The notes below the pieces were generated by a model. That model was not told the origin of the DNA and did no database searches. It saw nothing but the letters and a program-made list of their open reading frames with translations. A stretch of DNA of 9,711 bases from an uncultured Collinsella sp. (GTDB lineage: Bacteria > Actinomycetota > Coriobacteriia > Coriobacteriales > Coriobacteriaceae). A program made the position numbers and the translations under genes. Positions within the stretch are counted from its first letter, which is position 1. Each line of letters begins with the position of its first letter. The stretch lies in the NCBI GenBank assembly GCA_902493615.1, contig CABUQK010000075.1:1-9711 (forward strand), written 5' to 3'. This document shows positions 1 to 7,063 of this stretch, piece after piece.

Positions 1-9
1 TTTCGTCAT
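1..9 (-). CDS. possible 5' end of a minus-strand gene (partial)
   Basis: On the minus strand an ATG at 9-7 is preceded by a purine-rich AGGAGG at 12-17. The gap to the ATG is only 2 nt, shorter than usual. Only three codons (Met-Thr-Lys) lie in the window, so no product can be named. Just upstream on the same strand is a small hairpin (26-33 with 38-44) whose minus-strand loop reads GAAA, a GNRA-type tetraloop. If the gene is real it diverges from ppk1, and the region 10-564 is a shared regulatory region. The true start could equally lie outside the window. Confidence 0.3.
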
Positions 10-143
10 GGCCTCCTACCTTTCTTTCGGGCCTTTCGGCCGAATCTCTCAGCGCCCTTCCATAGCGGACGCTGCTTGCTGACAGCTCTAGTTATATCCA
101 AATTCCACCCGCAATTCCACCTCGCCCCCGAACGGTCAACAAA

Positions 144-166
144 GTGCGATGAACGGTATATCGCAC
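144..166. promoter_or_regulatory. perfect inverted repeat, operator-like
   Basis: GTGCGAT (144-150) and ATCGCAC (160-166) are perfect 7-bp arms separated by 9 nt. The spacing puts the arm centres 16 bp apart, about one and a half helical turns. GAACGGT occurs in the spacer (151-157) and again at 130-136, exactly 21 bp apart. Such symmetry upstream of divergent starts is typical of a dimeric regulator site, but no regulator is identified. A small RNA hairpin is the alternative. Confidence 0.35.
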
Positions 167-193
167 GAGATTCCCCCATAATGTACTTCGGCG

Positions 194-220
194 TTCTAAA
201 GTAACTTTTCTAAGGTAAAC
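194..220 (+). repeat. tandem direct repeat, 14-bp period
   Basis: TTCTAAAGTAAC (194-205) is followed by TTCTAAGGTAAAC (208-220), a near-perfect direct repeat with a 14-bp period. It ends about 55 bp upstream of the candidate -35 at 276-281, a position where an activator could bind. The core CTAA recurs at 257-261 and 284-288. A regulatory role is inferred from position only. Confidence 0.35.
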
Positions 221-275
221 GCTCTTTTTTCCAAAAAACTATTTGCAATTGCATCTCTAAACTTTTGATTCAGAA

Positions 276-305
276 TTGCATAGCTAAATCGGTTTTATGT
301 ATATA
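276..305 (+). promoter_or_regulatory. candidate sigma-70 promoter for ppk1
   Basis: TTGCAT (276-281) and TATATA (300-305) are separated by 18 nt inside the AT-rich part of the intergenic region. The -35 lies within the second copy of an AATTGCAT..CTAAA motif (first copy from 247, second from 274; 27-bp offset). The first copy overlaps the 10-bp palindrome TGCAATTGCA (244-253). The hexamers are reasonable but not consensus, and the predicted leader would be unusually long. Confidence 0.35.
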
Positions 306-564
306 AATGATGTTTGTTTACGTTTCCGCCTGCATTCAATGATATTCAGCTATCCATCATTCTTATTCACACTTACGTACCAGTTGAGTGAGGATATAGA
401 CCGCTTGCAGACGAGCAGGACGTCAGTCCTATGACTTGTCAGCGTAAGAAGTAGGTAAAGATACCGTTCACGCGATACGTCCGTGCCAGCGGTCGACTAA
501 ATTGAGACAATAGTGATTAGTGTTAGGCTACCGTCCCTTGTGGGGACTGAACGGACAGATGCAT

Positions 565-3138
565 ATGCCGAGCAAAATCGAAAAGAAGCAAGCCGCCGCA
601 AAGCTGCGCAAACCGCCGCGCGACTTCTCGTACACGCAAAACCGAGAGCTCAGCTGGCTACGCTTTGACAACCGCGTGCTCGACGAAGCCTTCGACGAAA
701 CCGTTCCGTTATTCGAGCGACTAAAGTTCGTCTCGATCTTCGAGTCCAACCTCGACGAGTTCCTTATGGTGCGCGTGGGCGGCCTGTCCGATCTGGCGGA
801 GCTCAAAAAACAACCTGTCGACAACAAGAGCAATATGACCGCCTCCGAACAGGTCGATGCTGTCATGGCCGAAATGCCCGGGCTCCTTACCCGTTGGGAG
901 TCCATCTTTAAGAGCATCGAGGGCAAGCTCGACACCTTGGGCGTTCACCGCGCCCGCATCGATTCGCTTACGCCCGAGGAGCGCACCTTTGTAACCCGCT
1001 ACTTCCAGGCCTACGTGTCACCGGTCATCTCGCCGCTGGTCATCGATCCTCGCCACCCCTTCCCCAACCTGCGCAATGGCGCGCTCTATCTGGCCTGTGG
1101 TCTGGACGGTGCCACCGACGAGGAGAGCCTGCTGGGCCTTATCGAGATTCCCGCCTCGATGAACCGCGTGGTCGAGATCCCCTCGCCCACCGGCACCTAC
1201 TCCTACATCTTGCTCGAGGACGTCATCCTCGCCTGCCTGGACAGCTGCTTTGGCTCCTATAAGCCGCTGGATCGTGCGCTGATCCGCGTCACCCGCAACG
1301 CTGACATCGATCCGGACGGCGAGGGCGTCGAGGAGGAAGAGGACTACCGCCAGCACATGAAGCGCATTCTCAAGAAGCGCCTGCGCCTGCAGCCGGTAGT
1401 GCTCGCGGTCTCGGGATCGCTCGAGAAGGCGACGCTCAAGACTATCCGCAAGGCGCTCGAGCTTTCGCGTCGCTCGGTCTTTACCTGCGATATCCCGCTC
1501 AACCTGGGCTACGTCTTTGGCATTGAGGGCAAGATTCCCGAGCACCTGCGCAACGAGCTGCTCTTTACGCCGTTTAAGCCGCAGCCCAATCCCACCATCG
1601 ACATGACCCGCTCCATCCGCGAGCAGGTGCTGCAGCACGACAAGCTGCTCTTCTACCCTTACGAGGCCATGAACCCGTTCTTGGACCTGGTGCACGAAGC
1701 AGCCTACGACCCCGAGTGCATCTCGTTGCGCATCACGCTCTACCGCGTGGCCAAGCAGAGCCGCCTATGCGAGTCGCTGATCGATGCTGCCGAGAACGGC
1801 AAAGAGGTCACGGTGCTCATGGAGCTCCGCGCACGCTTTGACGAGCAGAACAACATCGAGTGGGCCGAGCGCCTGGAAGAGGCCGGCTGCACCGTCATCT
1901 ATGGTTCCGAGGGCTTTAAATGCCACTCAAAGATCTGCCAGCTCACCTATCGCGAGGGCATGGCGCTAACGCGCCTCACACTTTTGGGCACCGGCAACTT
2001 TAACGAGAAGACGGCCAAACTCTACAGCGACTTTATGCTCATGACAGCCCATCCCGGCATCGGCGAGGACGCCAACCTGTTCTTCCGCAACCTGTCGCTG
2101 GGCAACCTGCGCGGCGACTACCGCTTCCTGGGTGTGGCGCCCGTCGGACTGAAACCGCTCATCATGCGCGGGCTTGACCGCGAGATCCAGCGCGCCCTTG
2201 CCGGCGAGCCCGCCCGCGTGTTCTTTAAGCTCAACTCGCTGACCGACCGCGAGGTTATCGACAAGATCGCCGAGGCATCGTGTGCCGGCGTGCGCGTAGA
2301 CATGATCATCCGAGGCATCTCGTGCCTCAAGCCCGGTGTTCCGGGCAAGACCGAGAACGTGCATGTCCGCTCCATCGTCGGACGCTTTTTGGAGCACGCG
2401 CGCGTCTATGCTTTCGGCGTGGACTCGGACATGATTTACCTGAGCTCGGCAGACATGATGACGCGCAACACCGAGCACCGCGTGGAGATTGCCTTCCCCG
2501 TGCTCGACCCCACCTGCCGCGCCCTGGTACACGAGTGCATGGGCATGCAGCTGCAGGACAACGTGAAGGCCCGCAGCCTCACGAGCGACGGCACCTGGGT
2601 CCCCGTGGAGTGTGCAGAGGGTGAGAAACCCTTCAACTCGCAGGAAGCTCTACTGGAGCGTGCCTATCGCAACGCCGAGGCCGCCGCGCAGCAGCGCGCA
2701 CAGGAGAAGGAACGTGTGGCCGAAGAAGCTATTCAGGACGAGGTTGAACATGGGGCAGCCGCCAAACCGGAAGCGGTTGCCGCTCCCCCGGTGAATGAGC
2801 CCGAGGCTGCCGCAGAGCCCGCCATGGAGAAAGCGCCCGAGCCCGCTACCGCGACTCCGGAGCCCGCCGCCGAGGCAAAGCCCGCCCCAGCTCCTGATCC
2901 GCAGCCGACCACACCCAAGGTCCAAGAGGTCCAGGCGACCGTCATTGAGCCCGAGCCTGCACCTGCGCCTCAGCCCGAGCCGCAGGTCACCAAGCCCGTA
3001 TCCGAGACGAGCGCCCGTCGCGATAAGCCCGCCGGCAAGACCAAGGCCATCGAGCGCCATCGCCCCGGTCGCGTGCGCATGGGCCTGGGCCTGATCGGCC
3101 TGGGTCTTAAGACGCTCATTACCGGCAAGACGAAATAG
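565..3138 (+). CDS. ppk1: polyphosphate kinase 1 with long Pro/Ala/Glu-rich C-terminal tail
   Basis: Polyphosphate kinase reversibly transfers the ATP gamma-phosphate to an inorganic polyphosphate chain. Numbering is from the ATG at 565 (857 aa). The N-terminal signature NRELSWLRFDNRVLDEA starts near residue 26, followed by ESNLDEF. The C1 domain contains SLRITLYRVA and ELRARFDEQNN. KCHSK places the expected phosphorylated histidine at His454. FLEHARVY places the second conserved histidine at His611. The catalytic core ends near residue 692. PPK1 proteins are commonly about 690-720 aa, so some 165 residues are extra: a charged, helix-prone stretch (about 694-731), a Pro/Ala/Glu-rich segment (about 730-807), and a basic end (about 808-857) finishing in a Gly/Leu-rich stretch. 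The reading frame is open from a GTG at 520 with no ribosome site. ATG 565 has GGAC 8 nt upstream; ATG 559 is the alternative. A strong terminator follows. Confidence 0.95.
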   Translation: MPSKIEKKQAAAKLRKPPRDFSYTQNRELSWLRFDNRVLDEAFDETVPLFERLKFVSIFESNLDEFLMVRVGGLSDLAELKKQPVDNKSNMTASEQVDAVMAEMPGLLTRWESIFKSIEGKLDTLGVHRARIDSLTPEERTFVTRYFQAYVSPVISPLVIDPRHPFPNLRNGALYLACGLDGATDEESLLGLIEIPASMNRVVEIPSPTGTYSYILLEDVILACLDSCFGSYKPLDRALIRVTRNADIDPDGEGVEEEEDYRQHMKRILKKRLRLQPVVLAVSGSLEKATLKTIRKALELSRRSVFTCDIPLNLGYVFGIEGKIPEHLRNELLFTPFKPQPNPTIDMTRSIREQVLQHDKLLFYPYEAMNPFLDLVHEAAYDPECISLRITLYRVAKQSRLCESLIDAAENGKEVTVLMELRARFDEQNNIEWAERLEEAGCTVIYGSEGFKCHSKICQLTYREGMALTRLTLLGTGNFNEKTAKLYSDFMLMTAHPGIGEDANLFFRNLSLGNLRGDYRFLGVAPVGLKPLIMRGLDREIQRALAGEPARVFFKLNSLTDREVIDKIAEASCAGVRVDMIIRGISCLKPGVPGKTENVHVRSIVGRFLEHARVYAFGVDSDMIYLSSADMMTRNTEHRVEIAFPVLDPTCRALVHECMGMQLQDNVKARSLTSDGTWVPVECAEGEKPFNSQEALLERAYRNAEAAAQQRAQEKERVAEEAIQDEVEHGAAAKPEAVAAPPVNEPEAAAEPAMEKAPEPATATPEPAAEAKPAPAPDPQPTTPKVQEVQATVIEPEPAPAPQPEPQVTKPVSETSARRDKPAGKTKAIERHRPGRVRMGLGLIGLGLKTLITGKTK

Positions 3139-3140
3139 TC

Positions 3141-3165
3141 GTTTGTAGAAGCAGTTTGTAGAAGC
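3141..3165 (+). repeat. 12-bp direct repeat abutting the ppk1 terminator
   Basis: GTTTGTAGAAGC occurs at 3141-3152 and again at 3154-3165, a 13-bp period, starting 2 nt after the ppk1 stop. The second copy forms the first bases of the terminator stem. It looks like a small local duplication. Confidence 0.6.
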
Positions 3166-3205
3166 GCCCCGCATTTGAGGAAAGCCTCGGATGCGGGGCG
3201 CTTTT
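3162..3205 (+). terminator. strong intrinsic terminator of ppk1
   Basis: The 19-nt arms 3162-3180 and 3185-3203 pair along their whole length (two positions as G-U), closing a 4-nt AAAG loop. The base of the stem is rich in G and C and is followed by TTTT (3202-3205). It lies 23 nt after the ppk1 stop codon. It separates ppk1 from the methyltransferase gene, which starts only 46 nt later. Confidence 0.9.
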
Positions 3206-3251
3206 CCCTGCTACCATGGTGCGAACAACAACGCGAATGACAGGCAGGAAT

Positions 3252-4565
3252 ATGAAGCTCACTATAGAATCGATGACCTACGGCGCCGACGGTCTGGCGC
3301 ACGCCGACAACGGCAAGGCCGTCTTTGTGCAGGGCGCCGTGGCAGGCGACACCGTCGAGGCCGAGGTCGTACAGGACGGCAAGTCGTTCATGCGTGCCCG
3401 CACCACCGAGATTCTGGAGCCAAGCCCCGATCGCATTCAGCCTCCCTGCCCCTTCGTGGGCATCTGCGGCGGCTGCTCGTGGGGCAATCTCTCACGCACG
3501 GCACAGCTCGCCGCCAAGGAGCAAAACCTGCGCTCCACGCTCGAGCGCATCGGCAAGTTCGCTCCTGAGCAGGTCGATGAGTTGCTACAGCCCATCTGCC
3601 ACACCAAGGACGACTGGGGCTACCGCAATAAAATCGAGCTCGAACCGACCGTCGTCAACGGTCGCGTGCGCCTTGGCATGCACGGTGTCGACCCCAGCAA
3701 AATCGTGACCGTCGATATGTGTCCGCTGTTCGATAAGCGCTTCCCGAAGGCACTCAAATCGGTCGTCGGCGCACTCAACTATCTAAGCGGCAGCCATGAC
3801 TTGGGGCTCGAACGCGTGGGCATTCGCGCATCGCGCCGCACCAAGGCACTCGAGGTCGCACTCTGGACGCCCACAGGCTCTTTTCCGCGCTCGCAGGTCT
3901 CCCGCGTGCTGGCGGACGCCGCTCATCCCACGAGCATCGTGCGCGTGATGAGCAAGGGCGAAAAGAAGGCCCGCCGTGTCTCCAAGGTCGAAATGCTCGC
4001 CGGAGAGGGCTCATGGACCGAGAATATCGCCGAGGGTCAGATGCGCTTGTCTGCCCCGTCTTTTTTCCAGGTCAACACCGAGGGTGCCGAGATTTTGATC
4101 GAGCTTGTCATGGAAGCGCTCGACCCGCAGGAAGACGAGCTTGCCGTGGACCTGTACTGCGGTGCCGGCACCTTTACCCTGCCGCTCGCCCGCCGCTGCG
4201 ACTTTGTCGCTGCCGTCGAGGCCTACGGCCCCGCCGTGCGCGATCTACGCCGTAACCTGGAAATCAACAAGCTTGATAACGTCGACGTCATTGGCGGAGA
4301 CGCGGTGCGCGAGTTCCCCGACCAGGATGCCGACGTCTTGGTGGTCGACCCGCCGCGTGCGGGCCTCGCCCCCGAAGCCATCGACCTTATCGCCAGCACG
4401 AGCGCTCGCGATGTCGCCTACGTGAGCTGCGATCCGGCCACCCTGGCGCGCGACCTCAAGCGCTTTGTCGAGGAAGGCACCTTCTCCCCCGTAAAGATCA
4501 CGCCAGTCGACCTGTTCCCACAAACCTTCCACTGCGAGACCGTCGTCCACCTTAGGCGCAACTAG
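3252..4565 (+). CDS. rlmD: 23S rRNA (uracil-5-)-methyltransferase, TrmA/RlmD (RumA) family
   Basis: This SAM-dependent enzyme family makes 5-methyluridine in RNA; RlmD-type members modify 23S rRNA. Numbering is from ATG 3252 (437 aa). Residues 1-55 look like a TRAM RNA-binding domain. A 4Fe-4S cysteine set follows: Cys66, Cys72 and Cys75 (C-x5-C-x2-C), with the fourth at Cys157. FFQVN precedes the Rossmann-like methyltransferase domain. Its SAM loop is DLYCGAGTF (300-308), followed by VDPPRAG (365-371). YVSCDPATLARDL carries the catalytic nucleophile Cys393. The frame is open from ATG 3216, but 3252 has AGG/AGGA purines just upstream (3242-3249) and places the TRAM domain at the N-terminus. 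The methylated position (U1939, U747 or both, as in RlmCD) cannot be read from sequence. There is little room for a promoter after the ppk1 terminator. No terminator is obvious downstream, so readthrough into the DJ-1 gene is possible. Confidence 0.92.
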   Translation: MKLTIESMTYGADGLAHADNGKAVFVQGAVAGDTVEAEVVQDGKSFMRARTTEILEPSPDRIQPPCPFVGICGGCSWGNLSRTAQLAAKEQNLRSTLERIGKFAPEQVDELLQPICHTKDDWGYRNKIELEPTVVNGRVRLGMHGVDPSKIVTVDMCPLFDKRFPKALKSVVGALNYLSGSHDLGLERVGIRASRRTKALEVALWTPTGSFPRSQVSRVLADAAHPTSIVRVMSKGEKKARRVSKVEMLAGEGSWTENIAEGQMRLSAPSFFQVNTEGAEILIELVMEALDPQEDELAVDLYCGAGTFTLPLARRCDFVAAVEAYGPAVRDLRRNLEINKLDNVDVIGGDAVREFPDQDADVLVVDPPRAGLAPEAIDLIASTSARDVAYVSCDPATLARDLKRFVEEGTFSPVKITPVDLFPQTFHCETVVHLRRN

Positions 4566-4606
4566 CCGCTTAATCATTGCTCAGAAAATCATTGGGAAAT
4601 CGAGCG

Positions 4607-4634
4607 TGGCAAGCGGAGGTCTTCGGGGTATAAG
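4607..4634 (+). promoter_or_regulatory. weak candidate promoter for the DJ-1/maf pair
   Basis: TGGCAA (4607-4612) and TATAAG (4629-4634) are 16 nt apart in the 105-nt gap after the methyltransferase gene. The same gap holds a direct repeat AATCATTG at 4572-4579 and 4587-4594. The -35 is poor, so transcription from upstream is an equally good explanation. Confidence 0.22.
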
Positions 4635-4670
4635 ACGGCTAATTGTATGCCGCCTATGAAAGGAACCCTC

Positions 4671-5213
4671 ATGCCCAGCGTTGCCGTTCTCGCCGCCGAT
4701 GGCTTTGAAACTATTGAATGCTTGACCATGGTCGATGTCATGCGTCGCGGCGGCGTGCGTGCCACGCTCGTCTCGATCATGCCCACGCGCGAGGTCGTAA
4801 GCTCGCTGCAGATCCCCGTGACCTGCGATGCGCTCTTTGATGAGATCAACTTTGACGAGTACGACTGCGTCGTGCTGCCCGGCGGCCTGCCCGGTGCCAC
4901 CAACCTGCGCGCAGATCAGCGCGTCTGCGACGTGGTCTGCGAGTTCGCCGCGACCAAGCACGTCGCCGCCATCTGCGCCGCCCCGTTTATCCTGGGCGAG
5001 CTCGACCTGCTCGAGGGGCGCCACGCCACGTGCTTCCCTGGCTTTGAGAAAAGCTTCCCCGAAGGCGCCTATACCGGCGAGAAGGTTACGCAAGACGGCA
5101 ACATCATCACCGCCGGCGGCATGGCACAGTCGCTCCCCTTTGCGCTTGAGCTGCTGCGCACGCTCGCCGGCGACAAGGCCGTCGAGAAAGTCGCCGAGGG
5201 CATTCAGCTATGA
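4671..5213 (+). CDS. DJ-1/PfpI family protein (DJ-1/YajL-like)
   Basis: This is a small (180 aa) single-domain cytoplasmic protein of the DJ-1/ThiJ/PfpI superfamily. Members are linked to protection against oxidative or carbonyl damage, with disputed deglycase/glyoxalase activity. The nucleophile elbow AAICAAP places the reactive cysteine at Cys102. Glu16, in GFETIE upstream of VDVMRRGG, lines up with the conserved Glu18 of human DJ-1, which supports the DJ-1/YajL branch over the PfpI proteases. LPGGLPGA and the C-terminal TAGGMAQS are also family-typical. ATG 4671 is chosen because AAGGA sits 6 nt upstream; the in-frame ATGs at 4647 and 4656 lack such a site. The stop overlaps the start of maf (ATGA), so the two are probably translationally coupled. 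Confidence 0.9.
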   Translation: MPSVAVLAADGFETIECLTMVDVMRRGGVRATLVSIMPTREVVSSLQIPVTCDALFDEINFDEYDCVVLPGGLPGATNLRADQRVCDVVCEFAATKHVAAICAAPFILGELDLLEGRHATCFPGFEKSFPEGAYTGEKVTQDGNIITAGGMAQSLPFALELLRTLAGDKAVEKVAEGIQL

Positions 5214-5791
5214 TTTTGGCTTCGCAATCACCGCGCCGCATAGAGCTGATGCGCGAGGCAGGCTACAACATTCGCGTGATTCCCGCGGATATCGACGAAA
5301 CGCCGTTTGATGGCGAGGCCCCGCTTACGCTCGTTGAACGCTTAGCACGCGCAAAAGCCGCCGCCGTTGCCGCCGAGCATGCCGAGCCCAATGAGCTAAC
5401 GGTCGCGGCCGACACCATCGTCACCTTTGACGGCAAGATTCTGGGCAAGCCGGCAACCGAGGACGAGGCGCGCACCATGCTCCGTGAGCTTTCGGGCCGC
5501 ACGCACCAGGTCGCAACCGGCGTCTGCATCGTTAAGGCAGGCGATACGGCCGCCCCGCATGCCGCCGAGAGTCTGTCCTTTGTCGATGTGACCGACGTGA
5601 CGTTCTACGAGCTCACCGACGAGCAAATCGAGCACTACGTCGCCTCGGGTGAGCCGATGGACAAGGCCGGCGCCTACGGCATTCAGGGCACAGGAGGACG
5701 CATGCTCGTGCACGATATTTCGGGCGACTTCTATAACGTGGTGGGCCTACCCATCGCCCGCGTCGCGCGCGCGATTCAAAAACTCTCGTAA
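5210..5791 (+). CDS. maf: Maf family nucleoside triphosphate pyrophosphatase (YhdE-type, dTTP/UTP)
   Basis: Maf proteins hydrolyse nucleoside triphosphates to monophosphate and pyrophosphate. They remove non-canonical or excess pyrimidine nucleotides, and some affect septation. The 193-aa protein is full length. LASQSPRR (3-10) is the N-terminal signature. VAADTIV carries catalytic Asp68. GKP is at 79-81 and SGRTHQVATGV at 95-105. EPMDKAGAYGIQG (148-160) matches the YhdE-type dTTP/UTP subgroup better than the YceF (m7GTP) subgroup. The C-terminus has GDFYNVVGLPI. The ATG overlaps the DJ-1 stop by 4 nt, and GAGGG (5196-5200) lies 9 nt upstream inside that gene. A GC-rich hairpin follows 8 nt after the stop. 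Substrate preference is inferred from motif type. Confidence 0.93.
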   Translation: MILASQSPRRIELMREAGYNIRVIPADIDETPFDGEAPLTLVERLARAKAAAVAAEHAEPNELTVAADTIVTFDGKILGKPATEDEARTMLRELSGRTHQVATGVCIVKAGDTAAPHAAESLSFVDVTDVTFYELTDEQIEHYVASGEPMDKAGAYGIQGTGGRMLVHDISGDFYNVVGLPIARVARAIQKLS

Positions 5792-5799
5792 TTGCATCT

Positions 5800-5831
5800 G
5801 GCGCTGGGTATCCCCCGGCGCCTACAATTTT
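5800..5831 (+). terminator. candidate terminator after maf
   Basis: The arms 5800-5808 and 5814-5822 form a 9-bp GC-rich stem (one G-U pair) with a 5-nt loop. The following sequence is TACAATTTT, so the T tract is interrupted and termination may be partial. TACAAT (5823-5828) also resembles a -10 box, but no -35 sits at proper spacing. The next gene starts about 60 nt downstream. Confidence 0.5.
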
Positions 5832-5892
5832 GGCGTACCGTACGGATCCCGACCGGGCACAAGGCGCGGCGGAAAACCGATAGGAGTTAAAC

Positions 5893-6894
5893 ATGGATAC
5901 ACTGCTCGAGGCCATTGAAGTCTGCGATGTCGATGGCTTTTGCTATGGCAACTATACGGACGAGGAGGCCGGCACCGGTTGCACCGTAATCGTGGCACCC
6001 GAAGGCGCCACCGGCGGCGTTGATGTGCGCGGCGGCGCTCCCGCTTCGCGCGAGACCGACCTGCTGCGTCCCGAGAACACCGTCGATAAAGTCCACGCCG
6101 TCTGCCTTTCGGGTGGATCGGCCTTTGGCCTGGAGGCCGCGAGCGGCGTCGCTCGCGAGCTTGAGAGCCGCGGCATCGGCCTTCCCGTCGGCCCCACGCA
6201 GGTGCCTATCGTGTGCTCCAGCTGTATCTTCGACCTCGCCTTTGGTAACCCCACCGTTCGCCCCGACATTGAGGCCGGCATCGCCGCGGTGCGCGAAGCA
6301 CTCGACAACACCCCCACCAAGCTCGAACAGGGCAACGTGGGCGCCGGCACGGGTGCCACCGTCGGAAAGCTCATGGGCCCCGCCACCTGCATGAAGGCCG
6401 GCCTTGGCGCTGCCGCCGTGGCGCTCGGTCCCGTTAAGGTAGGCGCCGTGGTTTCGGTCAACGCCTGCGGCAACGTGGTCGACCCCTTCACCGGCGAGTG
6501 GGTCGCCGGTATGCGCGCCGCAGCCGATAGTGACCAGATCGTCGACATGGAACTCGCAGCCTTTGCCGCCGCCGGATCAATGCAGATGCCGCTCGACCGC
6601 ACCAACACCACCATCAGCTGCATCGTCACCAACGTGGAACTCACTAAGGCACAAGCCACCAAGGTCTCCCAGATGGCCGCAGACGCCTACGCCCACGCCA
6701 TCCGTCCCACGCACACCACCAACGACGGCGACACTATCTACACCCTCGCCAGCGGCAAACTAGGCGCCCAGGCAAGCGCCGCCGTTCCCCTAGACTTACT
6801 GGGTATGCTCGCCGTAAGGGCCCTACAGACCGCCATCGTAAACGGAGCCAAAACCGCCAAAACCTCCCACGGCGTCCCCGGAGCCGCGAAGTAG
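5893..6894 (+). CDS. P1 family (S58, DmpA/NylC-like) self-processing aminopeptidase/amidohydrolase
   Basis: S58/P1 enzymes are N-terminal-nucleophile hydrolases that cut themselves into two chains to expose a Ser or Thr. Known relatives are DmpA and BapA (aminopeptidases) and the nylon-oligomer hydrolase NylC. In this 333-aa protein, GTGCTVIVAPEGATGGVDVR (28-47) and LLRPENTVDKVHAV open the family core, with CLSGGSAFGLEAASGV and GNVGAGTGATVGK (from 147) following. DRTNTTIS places the likely autocleavage between Asn238 and Thr239, making Thr239 the nucleophile as in NylC-type members. Asn190 (NACGNVVDP) and the acidic pair Asp278/Asp280 (NDGDT) fit catalytic support roles by analogy. AGGAG (5882-5886) lies 6 nt before the ATG. 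There is no signal peptide, so it is cytoplasmic. The natural substrate is unknown. The last 45 or so codons use CTA, TTA and GTA more than the rest. Element A begins 12 nt after the stop. Confidence 0.9.
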   Translation: MDTLLEAIEVCDVDGFCYGNYTDEEAGTGCTVIVAPEGATGGVDVRGGAPASRETDLLRPENTVDKVHAVCLSGGSAFGLEAASGVARELESRGIGLPVGPTQVPIVCSSCIFDLAFGNPTVRPDIEAGIAAVREALDNTPTKLEQGNVGAGTGATVGKLMGPATCMKAGLGAAAVALGPVKVGAVVSVNACGNVVDPFTGEWVAGMRAAADSDQIVDMELAAFAAAGSMQMPLDRTNTTISCIVTNVELTKAQATKVSQMAADAYAHAIRPTHTTNDGDTIYTLASGKLGAQASAAVPLDLLGMLAVRALQTAIVNGAKTAKTSHGVPGAAK

Positions 6895-6906
6895 CCTAAC
6901 CTGACC

Positions 6907-7031
6907 GGTTACCCGGTGGGGCTTGGTTATGTTTGCTGCTCTACAGTCCTGGCTCGCACGAAGAACACATTAAGTGTTCTTCGGCTCGTGCGGAACTCGC
7001 GACAAACATAACCAAGCCCCACCGGGCAACC
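6907..7031 (-). repeat. palindromic element A (long stem with structured core)
   Basis: The perfect 24-nt arms 6912-6935 and 7003-7026 are extended outward by GGTT/AACC (6907-6910 with 7028-7031) past one mismatch. They enclose a core (6943-6997) that on the minus strand matches the core of element B. Inside is a 9-bp hairpin (6960-6968 with 6974-6982) with a 5-nt loop. On the minus strand, short AGTTC/GGACT and CGCAC/GTGCG helices flank it, separated by a GAGCC bulge on one side and AGCCA on the other. No T tract follows either side, so it is not a classical intrinsic terminator, although it lies where the peptidase and glycosyltransferase genes converge. I do not recognise the family. Confidence 0.85.
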
Positions 7032-7063
7032 TACCAACCAGATTCTTTTCAGCCCAGGCCCCT

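Larger units (their letters stand above)
10..564. other. long regulatory intergenic region upstream of ppk1
   Basis: About 550 nt hold no credible gene. The stretch from about 190 to 350 is clearly AT-richer than the coding DNA around it. It contains an inverted repeat (144-166), tandem direct repeats (194-220), paired AATTGCAT motifs (247-254 and 274-281), a possible sigma-70 promoter (276-305) and a small 5-bp hairpin (417-421 with 426-430, loop GTCA). If transcription starts near 312, the ppk1 leader is about 250 nt. A second, weaker candidate is TTGTCA (436-441) with GATACC (460-465), which would give a leader of about 90 nt. On the minus strand a TATAAC (91-96) could serve the putative divergent gene, but it lacks a good -35. 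The direct repeat AATTCCACC occurs at 101-109 and 113-121. I recognise no riboswitch. Confidence 0.5.

Noticed and set aside
361..519. Riboswitch in the ppk1 leader
   Set aside because: Only a 5-bp hairpin is visible and no conserved aptamer motif could be recognised.
1018..1695. 225-codon minus-strand open frame inside ppk1
   Set aside because: It is antisense to conserved PPK1 domains, with no ribosome site or recognisable motif; a GC-rich shadow.
5838..5845. CCGTACGG palindrome before the P1 peptidase gene as an operator
   Set aside because: Eight-base palindromes are frequent in GC-rich DNA and no second copy or promoter alignment supports it.
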